Shown here piece after piece: positions 25,276 to 34,129 of a stretch of DNA of 39,409 nucleotides; positions within the stretch are counted from its first letter, which is position 1, and every line of letters begins with the position of its first letter. The notes under the pieces are model-generated. The model saw nothing but the letters and a program-made list of their open reading frames with translations, ran no database searches and was not told the origin of the DNA. This stretch comes from Haloferula sp. (GTDB taxonomy: Bacteria; Verrucomicrobiota; Verrucomicrobiia; Verrucomicrobiales; Akkermansiaceae). The stretch is from assembly GCA_007126655.1 (NCBI GenBank), contig SLAV01000322.1, positions 1 to 39,409 of the forward strand, read 5' to 3'. The position numbers and the translations under genes are program-made.

Positions 25276-26619
25276 TCAAATCGCACCGCCGCCGCGCGCG
25301 GCGCGCCAGCATTCGAGGAAGCCGGTGGCGAAGTCGGCGGGGCGGGAGCTTGTCCACGCGTCGATCTCGGCGGGGGGAAACCATTGGGCGGCCTGGATTT
25401 CGGAACACGGGAAACGGACCGGGCCGCGATGGTCGCCGGCGAAGAGGCGGACGTGTTCCCAGCCGGTGTTTTCGCACGGGGCGATGCGGGCGATTTCGCG
25501 CAGTTCGGCGGATGCGACGCCCATTTCCTCGCGGATCTCGCGGTGGGCGGCCTGTTCGTAGGTTTCGCCGGAGTCGAGGTGGCCGGAGACGGAGGAGTCC
25601 CAATCGCCGGGGTGCACGTCCTTGAGTATCGAGCGCTGCTGGAGCAGGACGTCGCCGTGTTTGTTGCGGAGGAAGACGTGTACGGCGCGATGCATCAGGC
25701 TGCCGGCATGCACCTCGGCGCGGGTGGCGGTGTCGGTGACATTATCGTTTTCATCGACGATGTCGAACACCTCGCCGTGGTGTTGGGCGTTTTCCTTGAG
25801 CGGGTGGTCGTCGTATGCGCGGGTGACTTCGAGCCACTGCGCGAGCGTGAGTTCTTCGGCGCGGGCGGTGCGGGGGAGGCCGAGTTTTTCCGCGACTTCG
25901 GGCCAGGGCGGATCGGCCGGGAGTTGTTTGCCGAGTTGCTTGCGGCGCTGGGCGAAGCCGCGGCGGATGAGTTCGTCGAACAGGCGGGCGTCGTAGGGCG
26001 CGAACTCCGCCGGATCGCGCGGGCGCAGGACGGCCACGCCGGAATCGATGTGCGGGCGCGGGTGGAATGCCCCGGGCGGCACCGTGCGCAGCGGCTCGAC
26101 ATGCCAGCCGGATTGGATGCGCAGGCTGAGCACGCCGTAGTCCTTGCTCCCGGGCGATGCGGCGATGCGGTCGATCACTTCCTTTTGCAGCATGATGACG
26201 GCGCGTTCGAACGGGTGCGGGCGGTTGAGGAAGTTGCGCAGGATGGCGCCGCCGGATGAATAGGGGAGGTTGCCAAGGAACTTGACCGGGCGGTGTTTGA
26301 AGAGGACGCGGGCGTCGAATTTCGCGCCATCGGCGTGATGGATCTCAACATCTTCGCGGCCGGCGAATTTCTCGCGCAGCCAGGCGGCGAGGCGTGCGTC
26401 GAACTCGACGAGGATGAGGCGGCGCACCTTGCCGGCAAGGTGTTCGCTGAGCGCGCCGGTGCCGGGGCCGACCTCGACAACGGCGTCGTGGGGTTGCGGG
26501 TCGAGCTGTTCGACGATCCAGCGGGCGATGTTGGCATCGACGAGAAAATTCTGCCCGAGTTGCTTGCTGGGACGGATACCGTGATCCTCGAGGATCCGGA
26601 TGATTTCGCGCTGAATCAT
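25276..26619 (-). CDS. Fusion of 16S rRNA dimethyladenosine transferase (KsgA/RsmA) and a Nudix hydrolase
   Basis: 447 residues. Residues 1-270 are KsgA: KQLGQNFLVD, the SAM-binding VVEVGPGTGALSE, the catalytic NLPY (117-120) and the C-terminal RRGFAQRRKQL. This enzyme dimethylates two adjacent adenines in helix 45 of 16S rRNA. Residues 283-447 are a Nudix domain with an intact box (346-368; G-x5-E-x7-REIREE-x-G) and FDIVDENDNV, resembling the IPP-isomerase-like/YfcD group. The frame is open back to 26661; the ATG at 26619 is chosen because KsgA homology begins with MIQREIIRIL. The stop is reached in frame across both domains, so the fusion is genuine in sequence. Confidence 0.88.
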   Translation of the reverse strand: MIQREIIRILEDHGIRPSKQLGQNFLVDANIARWIVEQLDPQPHDAVVEVGPGTGALSEHLAGKVRRLILVEFDARLAAWLREKFAGREDVEIHHADGAKFDARVLFKHRPVKFLGNLPYSSGGAILRNFLNRPHPFERAVIMLQKEVIDRIAASPGSKDYGVLSLRIQSGWHVEPLRTVPPGAFHPRPHIDSGVAVLRPRDPAEFAPYDARLFDELIRRGFAQRRKQLGKQLPADPPWPEVAEKLGLPRTARAEELTLAQWLEVTRAYDDHPLKENAQHHGEVFDIVDENDNVTDTATRAEVHAGSLMHRAVHVFLRNKHGDVLLQQRSILKDVHPGDWDSSVSGHLDSGETYEQAAHREIREEMGVASAELREIARIAPCENTGWEHVRLFAGDHRGPVRFPCSEIQAAQWFPPAEIDAWTSSRPADFATGFLECWRAARGGGAI

Positions 26620-26942
26620 ATTGCCTGCGTAAGTGTTGCGGGCGGATGCCGCAAGCTTCATCCGGAATCAGGCCTTGGGCGGGGCTTCATCAGGGGATCC
26701 TGGGATTGCTTCCACTCCTCCGGCTCATCCTCGGCCCATCATCCGGCGCACGCTCCGGAAAAGCCCGCATTCTGTGCGTTACGTGTAGCTCTGAATTCAT
26801 ATCGAGGTGCCCGCGGAAATTTGGATTTATCTTGACTCCTTATGTGCATTTTGGCACCTAACCCTCGGAAATTTTCGATGAAATGAAATTTGAGTTCAAA
26901 TCGCCAAGCCTGAATATCGCTCAACACCACCGGAAAAACACG
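26620..26942. other. Divergent intergenic region upstream of the KsgA-Nudix and secreted-protein genes
   Basis: 323 bases. The left part could encode the upstream extension of the KsgA-Nudix frame. The right part (from about 26800) is AT-rich and has TTGACT (26832-26837), the motif TGTGCATTTTGGCACC (26843-26858) and a purine/A-rich leader before the secreted-protein start. No small gene is supported. Confidence 0.4.
26843..26858 (+). promoter_or_regulatory. Candidate operator shared with the DUF1080 gene
   Basis: TGTGCATTTTGGCACC, an imperfect inverted repeat lying just after a TTGACT -35-like element. The same core CATTTTGGCAC occurs in the same orientation relative to the gene, within the palindrome TGTGTCATTTTGGCACA, upstream of the DUF1080 gene (34062-34078). 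Confidence 0.4.
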
Positions 26943-28595
26943 ATGAATAACAACAACTACAGAAAACGCCTCCTGGCCGCCGCCTCTGTCGCGGGCCTAA
27001 TCCTAAGCTCCACCTTGACGCACGCCAACGTTTACACTTGGACGGGCGACGCTGGCGATGGCGACTGGAACAACGCCGACAACTGGGACGAGAATGGGAT
27101 TCCTGTGGATAGGGCACCCGACACGCCCGCACTCGATCTCATAACCACAGAAGACAATATCATCATCCAAGGAACCGCGCCCACAGATAACATTCCAACG
27201 TTCAGTGGCGGTAACGCTTTTAATAATACGACTGAGAGCACACCTCAGATCCAAATGCAGCTCGGCACGATGTCCGTCGATGTGGAAACGTGGAGGGGCC
27301 AAGGTCTCGTCCACAGGGGCTCTTGGAGCTCCAGTGTCGGAAGTCCCGGCGGTGATGAATCCGCAGTACTCAACTACAACATTATCCAGGCGGCTGGCAG
27401 GGGTCTCAACCGGGACAACGAAAGCTTGATGGATTGGACGGTCCATGCCAACGGAACATTGAACATCAGCAGTGTGGATTCCACATTGCAGATGGCTTTC
27501 AGTGACAGGCGGACCATCAGCTTCAACCTCCCTGGCGGAACCCTGAATTTTGTCGACAGCGCCCTGGAGTTGGAGGGCTATACGGGCAACTTCTTTGACT
27601 TGAGTGCCCCTGGTGCTTCGGTGACCGCTAACTTTGGCGGGGACTTCCCCGATCTTGCCTCAGTTCATTCCGCGATTTCAGACGACATCCATTTCATATC
27701 GACCACCTCACTCGATCTTATGGCGGTTGACAATGGAGACGACACCTTCACAGTCACTCCAATGGCCACTGGCAGTCCATTCCCGCTCGCCATTCGCCCG
27801 AATGCGACGACCCCCGGCAGCTACGACTTCGAATGGGACAGTCAGGAAGGCAAGGTTTACGACCTGCTGAGCAGTGTGGATCTCAGCACACCGGTCGCCG
27901 AATGGCCGGTGTATGGGGTCGGCGAGATGGTTTACGAGGGGATTCCGGCCGCCGGGTCCACCACCACGCTCACCGCCGTGCCCTCGACGGATCCGCGCCG
28001 CTTCTTTGCCATGCGGGAAGCCGACGCGCCGCCTCCGCCGCCTCTTTTGGATGTGAATTTCGAGGACGACGCCGGCGGCTTCACCGCCAGCGCCGATGAA
28101 GGCACCGCGTGGGAATGGGGCACGCCGGACTCCAGTGGCCCGGGAGGCACGGTGGATGCCGGTAACGACGCCGAGCCTGGAACCGGCGGGGCCTGGGGAA
28201 CCAATCTTGGCGCCTATAGTGGTGGCGCGGGTGATCCGGGCTTTTACGTTGATCCCACCGTCAACAGCCGCCTGATTTCGCCCGAGATCGACCTCACGGA
28301 AGTGGCCGTTGCCGAGCTGACCTTTGCCCAAGCCATCGATCTCGATTTGAACGATTCGGCGGTGGTGCGGATCTATGATGCCGCAACCGGCGATGAAATC
28401 ATCGACGGTGACTTCCCGCTCGTCATTGAGGACCCGGATCTCCAAGCGGCGCCGTGGGAAGCCAGCGGCCCGCACGCACTGCCGGTTGGCTCGATGATCC
28501 GCATCGAGTGGATTCTGAACGGCGCCGGTGGTACCGAAGCGGATTTCATGGGCTGGTATATTGACGACGTGGTAGTGACCGAAACCACGCCTTGA
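26943..28595 (+). CDS. Secreted beta-rich protein, function unknown
   Basis: 550 residues. Signal peptide with basic start MNNNNYRKRLLAAAS and likely cleavage after THA (residue 28). The mature N-terminus reads YTWTGDAGDGDWNNADNW, the opening found in autotransporter-like and PEP-CTERM proteins of Verrucomicrobia and Planctomycetes; a beta-helix/jelly-roll region rich in Gly, Asn and Asp follows. Residues about 345-550 form a second part with FEWDSQEGKVYDLLSS and a discoidin/MAM-like sandwich ending GWYIDDVVVTETTP. There is no PEP-CTERM or other sorting signal at the C-terminus, so it is released or periplasmic. The ATG at 26943 is chosen for the signal peptide. It is convergent with uvrA. 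An operator-like motif lies upstream. Confidence 0.75.
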   Translation: MNNNNYRKRLLAAASVAGLILSSTLTHANVYTWTGDAGDGDWNNADNWDENGIPVDRAPDTPALDLITTEDNIIIQGTAPTDNIPTFSGGNAFNNTTESTPQIQMQLGTMSVDVETWRGQGLVHRGSWSSSVGSPGGDESAVLNYNIIQAAGRGLNRDNESLMDWTVHANGTLNISSVDSTLQMAFSDRRTISFNLPGGTLNFVDSALELEGYTGNFFDLSAPGASVTANFGGDFPDLASVHSAISDDIHFISTTSLDLMAVDNGDDTFTVTPMATGSPFPLAIRPNATTPGSYDFEWDSQEGKVYDLLSSVDLSTPVAEWPVYGVGEMVYEGIPAAGSTTTLTAVPSTDPRRFFAMREADAPPPPPLLDVNFEDDAGGFTASADEGTAWEWGTPDSSGPGGTVDAGNDAEPGTGGAWGTNLGAYSGGAGDPGFYVDPTVNSRLISPEIDLTEVAVAELTFAQAIDLDLNDSAVVRIYDAATGDEIIDGDFPLVIEDPDLQAAPWEASGPHALPVGSMIRIEWILNGAGGTEADFMGWYIDDVVVTETTP

Positions 28596-28662
28596 TGTAT
28601 TGCTCTCTTGCTCGCCGCAAAAGCCATCCGGCTCTACTTTCGGCTGTCCTTTTCGGGCTGTT

Positions 28663-31164
28663 TCATTTCATGGCGGGCAGGGCCTCGCCGGTTGGCGAGC
28701 CGGGCGTGCGGGCGAGGGCGGCGGGGGTGCCTGCGGCGACGATCGAGCCGCCGTTCGAGCCGCCGCCGGGGCCCAGCTCGATCACATGATCGGCGGCGGC
28801 GATCACTTCGGGATGGTGCTCGATAACGAGCAGCGTGTGTCCGGCGTCGCGGAGCCGCTGGAATGCGGCGAGCAGGCGTTCGACGTCGCCGAAGTGCAGG
28901 CCGGTCGTTGGCTCATCGAACAGATAGAGCGTGTGCCCGGCCGGAGGTTTCGCCAGTTCCACCGCGATCTTGAGCCGCTGCGCCTCGCCGCCGGAAAGCG
29001 TGTCGGCGGGCTGGCCGAGCGGGAGGTAGCCGAGGCCGAGGTTGTCGAGGATTTCCAGGATGGCGTGCAGCTTCGGCACCGGGCGGAACAGGTCGCGCGC
29101 GGCGGTGACGGTGAGATCGAGCACATCGGCGATGGAGCGGCCCTTGTAGGTGGCCGCGAGGGTTTCGCGGTTGAAGCGCCGCCCGTCGCAGGCCGGGCAG
29201 GTCACCCACGCGTCCGGCAGGAAGTGCATTTCCACCTTGAGCCGCCCGTTGCCCTGGCACCGCCCGCAGCGCCCGCCGGCCGCGTTGAAACTGAAGCGCG
29301 CCGCGCCGAAGCCGCGTTGTTTGGAATACGGAAGCCGGGCGAACAGCGGGCGGATCAGGTCGAACATCCCGGTGAAGGTCGCCGGATTCGACCGCGGGGT
29401 CCGCCCGACAGGCGATTGGTCGCAAATGACGAACCTGCCCACCGCCTCCGCGCCCTCGATGCCGTCGTGCGCGCCCGGGTTGCTGCGCCCGGTGAGCGCG
29501 GGGGCGAGGATGTCGTTGGCCAGTGTGGACTTGCCGCTGCCGCTCGGCCCGCACAGGCAGACGAGGCGGCCGAGCGGGATTTCCACGTCGATGCCGCGCA
29601 GGTTGTGCTCGCGCGCGTTGCGGATGACGAGTGCCGGGCCGCCGGGCGGCGGGAGCGGACCGTCGCGGAGGGATGGCGCGGGCCGGGCGAGCCAGCGCGT
29701 TGTCGGCGAGGACTCGCCCGCCGGCGGACCCTGATAGACGAGTTCGCCGCCCGCGGTGCCCGCGCCGGGGCCGATTTCGATCAAATGGTCCGCCGCGCGG
29801 ATGATCGCGGCATCGTGCTCGACGACGACGACCGTGTTGCCCGCGTCGCGCAGGCGCTTGAGCGTGGCGATGAGCCGGGCCGTGTCGGCCGGGTGCAGGC
29901 CGATGCTCGGTTCATCGAGCACATACACCACGCCCGACAAGCCCGCGCCGAGCTGGCTGGCGAGGCGGATGCGCTGCGCCTCGCCGCCGGAAAGCGTCGA
30001 TCCCGTGCGGTCGAGCGCCAGATAGCCGAGGCCCACTTCCCGGAGGAAACCGAGCCGCGCGGCCACCTCGCCGGCCACCCGGTCGAGCGCTTCGGCCATG
30101 GCCGGTTCGATCTCCACGCCATCGAGCCACGTCCGCGCCTCGCCGACGGGCAGGGAGCAGAATTCGTGGATGCCGAGCGCGGTGCCAGATCGGTGCGGCA
30201 CTTTCACCGCGAGCGATTCGGGCTTGAGGCGGCGGCCGCGGCAGGCGGGGCAGGCGGGTGGGGGCGCGTCGGATTTTCGACCGCGCGGCACGGCGGTTCC
30301 GGTGCCCTCGCATTCCGGGCAGGCTCCGTGATGCGAGTTGAAAGAGAAATGCCGCGGCGTGAAGGTTTCCGCCAGATAGCCGGTGTCCGGATTGCGGTAG
30401 GCCGTCTGGAACGAGACGACGCGCCATGCGTCGCCGTCGGCCGCGCCGGGGTCGAGGACGGCCGCGCGCGTCTCCGCGCCGCAGACGCGCAACGCCGCCT
30501 CGATCGAGTCGCCCACCCGGCTGGCCGCGCCGGGGCGGATGACGAAGCGGTCGATCACGACTTCGAGCGACTCCGGCAGGCGGCTCCACGCGGCGGCGGC
30601 CTCGTCGATTTCCATGACCACGCCGTCCACGCGCACCCGGATGTATCCCTGCCGCCGCAGGTTGCCCAACAGGAATTCGGGATCCTCGAGCTCCTCCGCG
30701 GGCACCGGGGCGAGCAGCAGCACCTTGCTGCCTTCCGCCAGCCCGGCAAGCGACGCGGCGATTTCCGCGGGCGTGGTTTTCATCAGCCGTTCGCCGGTTT
30801 GCGGATCGTGGGGGATTCCCGCCGCCGCCCACAGCAGCCGCAGGTGGTCGTGGATTTCGGTGACGGTGGCCACCGTCGAGCGCGGGCCGAGCGTGCCGGC
30901 GCGCTGCTCGATGGCGATGGCCGGGCAGAGGCCCTCAATGGAATCCACGTCCGGCCGCTCCAGTTGCCCGATGAACCGCCGGGCGTATGCCGAGAGCGAC
31001 TCGATGAACCTGCGCCGCCCCTCCGCGTAGAGCGTGTGGAATGCCAGCGACGATTTCCCCGAGCCGCTCGGGCCTGTGACGACCACGAGCCGGTGCTTCG
31101 GGACATCGACGTCGATGCCGCGAAGGTTGTGCTGCCTCGCGCCGCGGATCCGGATCGCTTCCAC
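28663..31164 (-). CDS. uvrA: UvrA-like excinuclease ABC subunit A, lacking the first zinc Cys pair
   Basis: 833 residues, shorter than typical UvrA (about 940). Two ABC ATPase halves are complete: Walker A GPSGSGKSS at 31-39 and GPSGSGKST at 539-547, signatures STLSGGEAQR (389-398) and DTLSGGEAQR (721-730), Walker B YVLDEPS and LFDEPTT. The UvrB-binding domain is present (about 120-240). Zinc modules CPEC/CPAC (282-285, 305-308) and CGRC/CPAC (633-636, 656-659) are present, but the Cys pair that precedes FSFN in E. coli is absent. UvrA dimers find DNA damage for nucleotide excision repair. The GTG at 31164 gives the usual start; the open frame continues back to 32259 with no homology. It is 56 bases downstream of the kinase gene. 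Confidence 0.9.
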   Translation of the reverse strand: MEAIRIRGARQHNLRGIDVDVPKHRLVVVTGPSGSGKSSLAFHTLYAEGRRRFIESLSAYARRFIGQLERPDVDSIEGLCPAIAIEQRAGTLGPRSTVATVTEIHDHLRLLWAAAGIPHDPQTGERLMKTTPAEIAASLAGLAEGSKVLLLAPVPAEELEDPEFLLGNLRRQGYIRVRVDGVVMEIDEAAAAWSRLPESLEVVIDRFVIRPGAASRVGDSIEAALRVCGAETRAAVLDPGAADGDAWRVVSFQTAYRNPDTGYLAETFTPRHFSFNSHHGACPECEGTGTAVPRGRKSDAPPPACPACRGRRLKPESLAVKVPHRSGTALGIHEFCSLPVGEARTWLDGVEIEPAMAEALDRVAGEVAARLGFLREVGLGYLALDRTGSTLSGGEAQRIRLASQLGAGLSGVVYVLDEPSIGLHPADTARLIATLKRLRDAGNTVVVVEHDAAIIRAADHLIEIGPGAGTAGGELVYQGPPAGESSPTTRWLARPAPSLRDGPLPPPGGPALVIRNAREHNLRGIDVEIPLGRLVCLCGPSGSGKSTLANDILAPALTGRSNPGAHDGIEGAEAVGRFVICDQSPVGRTPRSNPATFTGMFDLIRPLFARLPYSKQRGFGAARFSFNAAGGRCGRCQGNGRLKVEMHFLPDAWVTCPACDGRRFNRETLAATYKGRSIADVLDLTVTAARDLFRPVPKLHAILEILDNLGLGYLPLGQPADTLSGGEAQRLKIAVELAKPPAGHTLYLFDEPTTGLHFGDVERLLAAFQRLRDAGHTLLVIEHHPEVIAAADHVIELGPGGGSNGGSIVAAGTPAALARTPGSPTGEALPAMK

Positions 31165-31220
31165 CCGCCCAGATTGCGCGCGCGCCACCCGACTTCCAAG
31201 CGGGATTGTCGATGCCGGGG

Positions 31221-33248
31221 TCACACCCTGGGGATCGAGAGCGTGAGGGTGGTTCCCTCGCCGGGGTTGCTGCGGACGTCGAAATCCGCACCCAGCGCGG
31301 CGGCGCGCTGGCGCAGGGCGCGCAGGGTGGCCGGGCGATCGGTTTTTTCCGCTGGAATGCCGCGGCCGTCGTCGCGGATTTCGAGCGTGAGCCGCCGGTC
31401 GGCGGAGCGGGTGACGCGGATGGCAACCCCGGACGCGCGCGCGTGCCGGAGGATGTTGTGCAGGGCCTCGCGGAAATACAGGAACAGGTGGCGGTTCGCA
31501 TCCTCCGGCAGCTCGGCGGACCAGGCGGCTTCGTCGGCATTGAACTCCCAATCGAGCGATTCGAGCATGATCGACGCCGTCTCGCGCAGGTGCTCGACGG
31601 TGCCGATGCGGTGGTTGCCGCCGGGGCGGAGCAGCCACACGATGTCGCGCACCGCGCTGACGGTTTCGGCCGCGATGCGCTGGATCCGCCTGAGTTCCTC
31701 GGACGGGCCGGCGCGGCCCTCGGCGAGGTCCGCGAACATCTGGATGCTGCCGAGGTTGCTGCCCACCTCGTCGTGCAGATCGCCCGCGATGCGTTCGCGC
31801 ACGGCGAGCAACTGGCGGCGCGACTGGATGCGGTAGCGGATCGGCAGCGCGACGACGGCCACCGCCCCGGCGACGCCGAGCAGGGCGAACAGCACGAGCG
31901 AGCCGTTGCGCCAGTCGCGGATGACCGTGGCGGCCTCCGCGTGCAGTTCGTGGATGCGCGTTTCGATGGCGAGGCGCTCGTCGAGCCGCGCGAGCCATTC
32001 GCGCTCGGGCACGAGACGTCCGTCGGGGCCGTGGCCGTCGATGAGTGCGGCGCTGCTCCAGTAGCGCCCGCCCGGGGCGATCAGGTTCGGCATGCCGTCC
32101 GCCGAGCGCACCGCCCTGCCGAGCGCGACGTTTTCTCCGCCCGAGTAAATCTCCACCTCGCTCAGCGCGAAGAACGCGGGATAGGTCTCGAACGCCTTCC
32201 ATAGCTCCACGGCGGTGACGCGGACGTGGCGGGCGTCGGCGGCGTCGATGGGCAGCCACACCGGATTGTGGCCGGGGTTGCCCAATGTCTTTTCGGCGAC
32301 GACGCGCCAGTCGTCCGCGGCGGCTGTCCCGGAAACGGCGATCTCAATCCGCTCGGGGAATCCGAATCCGCTCGGCAGGTCAGACGTGGGCCGCCGCGCC
32401 GGGAGCAGGCGGATGCCGTCGATGCGGTGAACGGCCCCGAGGTCGAGCGTGAGGCTGGCGGCCTCGTCGGCGCGCGCCCTGCCGTGCGAGAGCCAGCCGA
32501 CGTTGCGGTGGTCCTCGACGGGCACTTCCGGCAGTCCGAGCGGCGTCTGGCCATCGACGAGGAAATCCGGGTTCCACTGCCACGGGGCGGCCGGCTGGGA
32601 GCCGCCGGTGGCGCGCACCTCGCCGCCATACGCGAGGTTGCGGGTTTCCGAAAATGCGAACCACTCGGCCCAGGCGTGGACATGGCCTTCGTCGCCGTCG
32701 CCGCCGACGGGCAGATGCCGCGCGGCGAGCCGCATGCCCGCCGCCTCGACCGGCGGATCGATGTGGAAGACGAACGGATGGCCGCGCCGCACCGGGTGGC
32801 CGCGCGCGTCGCGCTCGCGCGCCACCCGCGCGACGGAGCCGCCGTCCGCGTCAATCAGGTCCACCGTGAACTCATCCGGCAGGCCATAGTGCGCGTCGAG
32901 GCCGCGGGCGTCATACCTGCGCGCGGGCACCAGGGCGATCAGGTCCACCACATGCGTGCCGCCGCATTGCCAGAAGACCTCGACGGCATGCCCCGCGTCG
33001 GCGGGCGACGGATCCTGATGGGTGGCCGCGAATCCGCCGGTGCCGCCCTGGTCGTCCACCGGGATGCCTGGCAGGGCGTCGAGCCGCGGTGTGATCTCCG
33101 CCAGCTCGCGGTCGATCTCCTTGAGGCGATTCGAGAACGCGCGGGCCAGGCGCTCGTCCCAATCCGCCGCGGCGGCCGGGCCCGCGGGCACGCACGCAAT
33201 CACTGCGCACAGCCATGTCGCGCGCCGAAGGAACGGGAAGGTCGCCAT
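31221..33248 (-). CDS. Membrane histidine kinase with discoidin-like extracytoplasmic region
   Basis: 675 residues. A signal peptide (about 1-28) leads to a large periplasmic region (to about 445) containing a discoidin/F5-8-type C-like domain at about 260-370 (SLTLDLGAVHRIDGIRLLPA). One membrane helix lies at about 449-470. The cytoplasmic part is HisKA_3 type: AGDLHDEVGSNLGS with phospho-acceptor His492, the N-box REALHNILRHA (Asn598) and the G-boxes DDGRGI and GEGTTL of the ATPase. Such NarL/DegS-type kinases pair with LuxR-type response regulators; none is encoded here, so it is an orphan within the window. It may sense sugars or glycans. It lies between the DUF1080 and uvrA genes on the same strand with short gaps. 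Confidence 0.87.
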   Translation of the reverse strand: MATFPFLRRATWLCAVIACVPAGPAAAADWDERLARAFSNRLKEIDRELAEITPRLDALPGIPVDDQGGTGGFAATHQDPSPADAGHAVEVFWQCGGTHVVDLIALVPARRYDARGLDAHYGLPDEFTVDLIDADGGSVARVARERDARGHPVRRGHPFVFHIDPPVEAAGMRLAARHLPVGGDGDEGHVHAWAEWFAFSETRNLAYGGEVRATGGSQPAAPWQWNPDFLVDGQTPLGLPEVPVEDHRNVGWLSHGRARADEAASLTLDLGAVHRIDGIRLLPARRPTSDLPSGFGFPERIEIAVSGTAAADDWRVVAEKTLGNPGHNPVWLPIDAADARHVRVTAVELWKAFETYPAFFALSEVEIYSGGENVALGRAVRSADGMPNLIAPGGRYWSSAALIDGHGPDGRLVPEREWLARLDERLAIETRIHELHAEAATVIRDWRNGSLVLFALLGVAGAVAVVALPIRYRIQSRRQLLAVRERIAGDLHDEVGSNLGSIQMFADLAEGRAGPSEELRRIQRIAAETVSAVRDIVWLLRPGGNHRIGTVEHLRETASIMLESLDWEFNADEAAWSAELPEDANRHLFLYFREALHNILRHARASGVAIRVTRSADRRLTLEIRDDGRGIPAEKTDRPATLRALRQRAAALGADFDVRSNPGEGTTLTLSIPRV

Positions 33249-33282
33249 CGCCGCGCGGGTTCGGTTTTTTCGCTTCAGCGGG

Positions 33283-33951
33283 TCACTCGTCGTCGCCGGT
33301 GTTCAATTCCTTGATGCGGACGTTCCGGTACCAGACCGGCCTGCCCTCGTCCTGGAAGCTGATGTATCCCTTCGACGGGCGGTCCTTCATGGCGGATTCG
33401 CTGAGCTTGATCTCGTTGACTGTCTCCCCGTTGAGCACCACGGTGAGGTCGTCGCCGTCCACGGTGATGCGGTAGTGGTTCCATTCGCCGGCGGGCTTGA
33501 TCGCGTTGTGCGTCGGGGCCTGGGTGCGGATGACGCCGCCGGCGTCGTGATGCGTGAGATCCTCGTCGGCCTTGCCGTAGGTGTCGATGATCTGGACCTC
33601 GAAGCCGCTGGTGACGTGGTCCTCGAGATCGCCGACGCGAAGGAAAACGCCGGAGTTGCCGTTTTCCTCGTATTTGAACTCGAGGTCGATGATCACGTCG
33701 CTGTATTTGCGCTCGGTGGTCAGGTAATCGTCGAATCGCTGCCATCCGTGCTCGCCCGGGCGGGGCTCCAGCTTGATGATGTTGCCCTCTTTGACGAGCC
33801 AGTTGCCGGTGGTCTGCCACCCGGTCAGATCCTCGCCGTTGAACATCTGGACGAATCCCTCGTCGTCTTTTTCGCCAGCGGTGGCAGTAAATGCGGCGAC
33901 ACCGGCTAGAGCGGCGGTAAGGATGGATTTTTTGAAAATGGATCGCTTCAT
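33283..33951 (-). CDS. DUF1080 secreted protein (3-keto-disaccharide hydrolase domain)
   Basis: 222 residues. Signal peptide with basic start MKRSIFKKS and likely cleavage after TATA-Gly at about residue 25. The mature protein is the jelly-roll DUF1080 domain: FVQMFNGEDLTGWQTTGNWLV split over residues 33-53, NSGVFLRVGD, HHDAGGVI and GEWNHYRI, with the C-terminal strand VWYRNVRIKEL. DUF1080 proteins occur in large numbers in Planctomycetes and Verrucomicrobia and are linked to 3-keto-disaccharide cleavage and polysaccharide use; activity of this one is not known. It lies 34 bases upstream of the kinase gene on the same strand, and shares an operator-like motif with the secreted protein at 26943. 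Confidence 0.9.
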   Translation of the reverse strand: MKRSIFKKSILTAALAGVAAFTATAGEKDDEGFVQMFNGEDLTGWQTTGNWLVKEGNIIKLEPRPGEHGWQRFDDYLTTERKYSDVIIDLEFKYEENGNSGVFLRVGDLEDHVTSGFEVQIIDTYGKADEDLTHHDAGGVIRTQAPTHNAIKPAGEWNHYRITVDGDDLTVVLNGETVNEIKLSESAMKDRPSKGYISFQDEGRPVWYRNVRIKELNTGDDE

Positions 33952-34061
33952 GTCATTAGAAAATGGTGTATGATTTGCTCACCAGAATGCCACCGCGCCT
34001 GCGAATTGCAAGCACAGGAACCCGCCCCGTGCCAAAGCAGAACACGGCAGTTTCCAAAGAA

Positions 34062-34078
34062 TGTGCCAAAATGACACA
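34062..34078 (-). promoter_or_regulatory. Palindromic candidate operator upstream of the DUF1080 gene
   Basis: On the minus strand TGTGTCATTTTGGCACA, 17 bases, with symmetric outline TGTG-N-CA-N3-TG-N-CACA. It lies 111 bases before the DUF1080 start and shares CATTTTGGCAC with 26843-26858. Confidence 0.4.
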
Positions 34079-34129
34079 TCACATGATCACGGAATGGTTA
34101 AGAATGCACAAATCAAGCAATCTTTCAAT

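Noticed and set aside
25009-26259. 416-residue plus-strand open frame
   Set aside because: Antisense of the KsgA-Nudix gene and crosses the hairpin cluster; no motif.
28600-31836. 1078-residue plus-strand open frame
   Set aside because: Antisense of uvrA in a GC-rich genome, no conserved motif, low-complexity Arg/Ala/Gly.
31165-32259. Upstream extension of the uvrA frame to 32259
   Set aside because: It overlaps the histidine kinase gene in another frame and shows only Arg/Pro-rich sequence; UvrA homology starts at 31164.
34062-34078. Sigma-54 type promoter (TTGGCAC) near the DUF1080 gene
   Set aside because: The -12 element would read TTGG instead of TTGC, and the motif is better explained as a palindromic operator.
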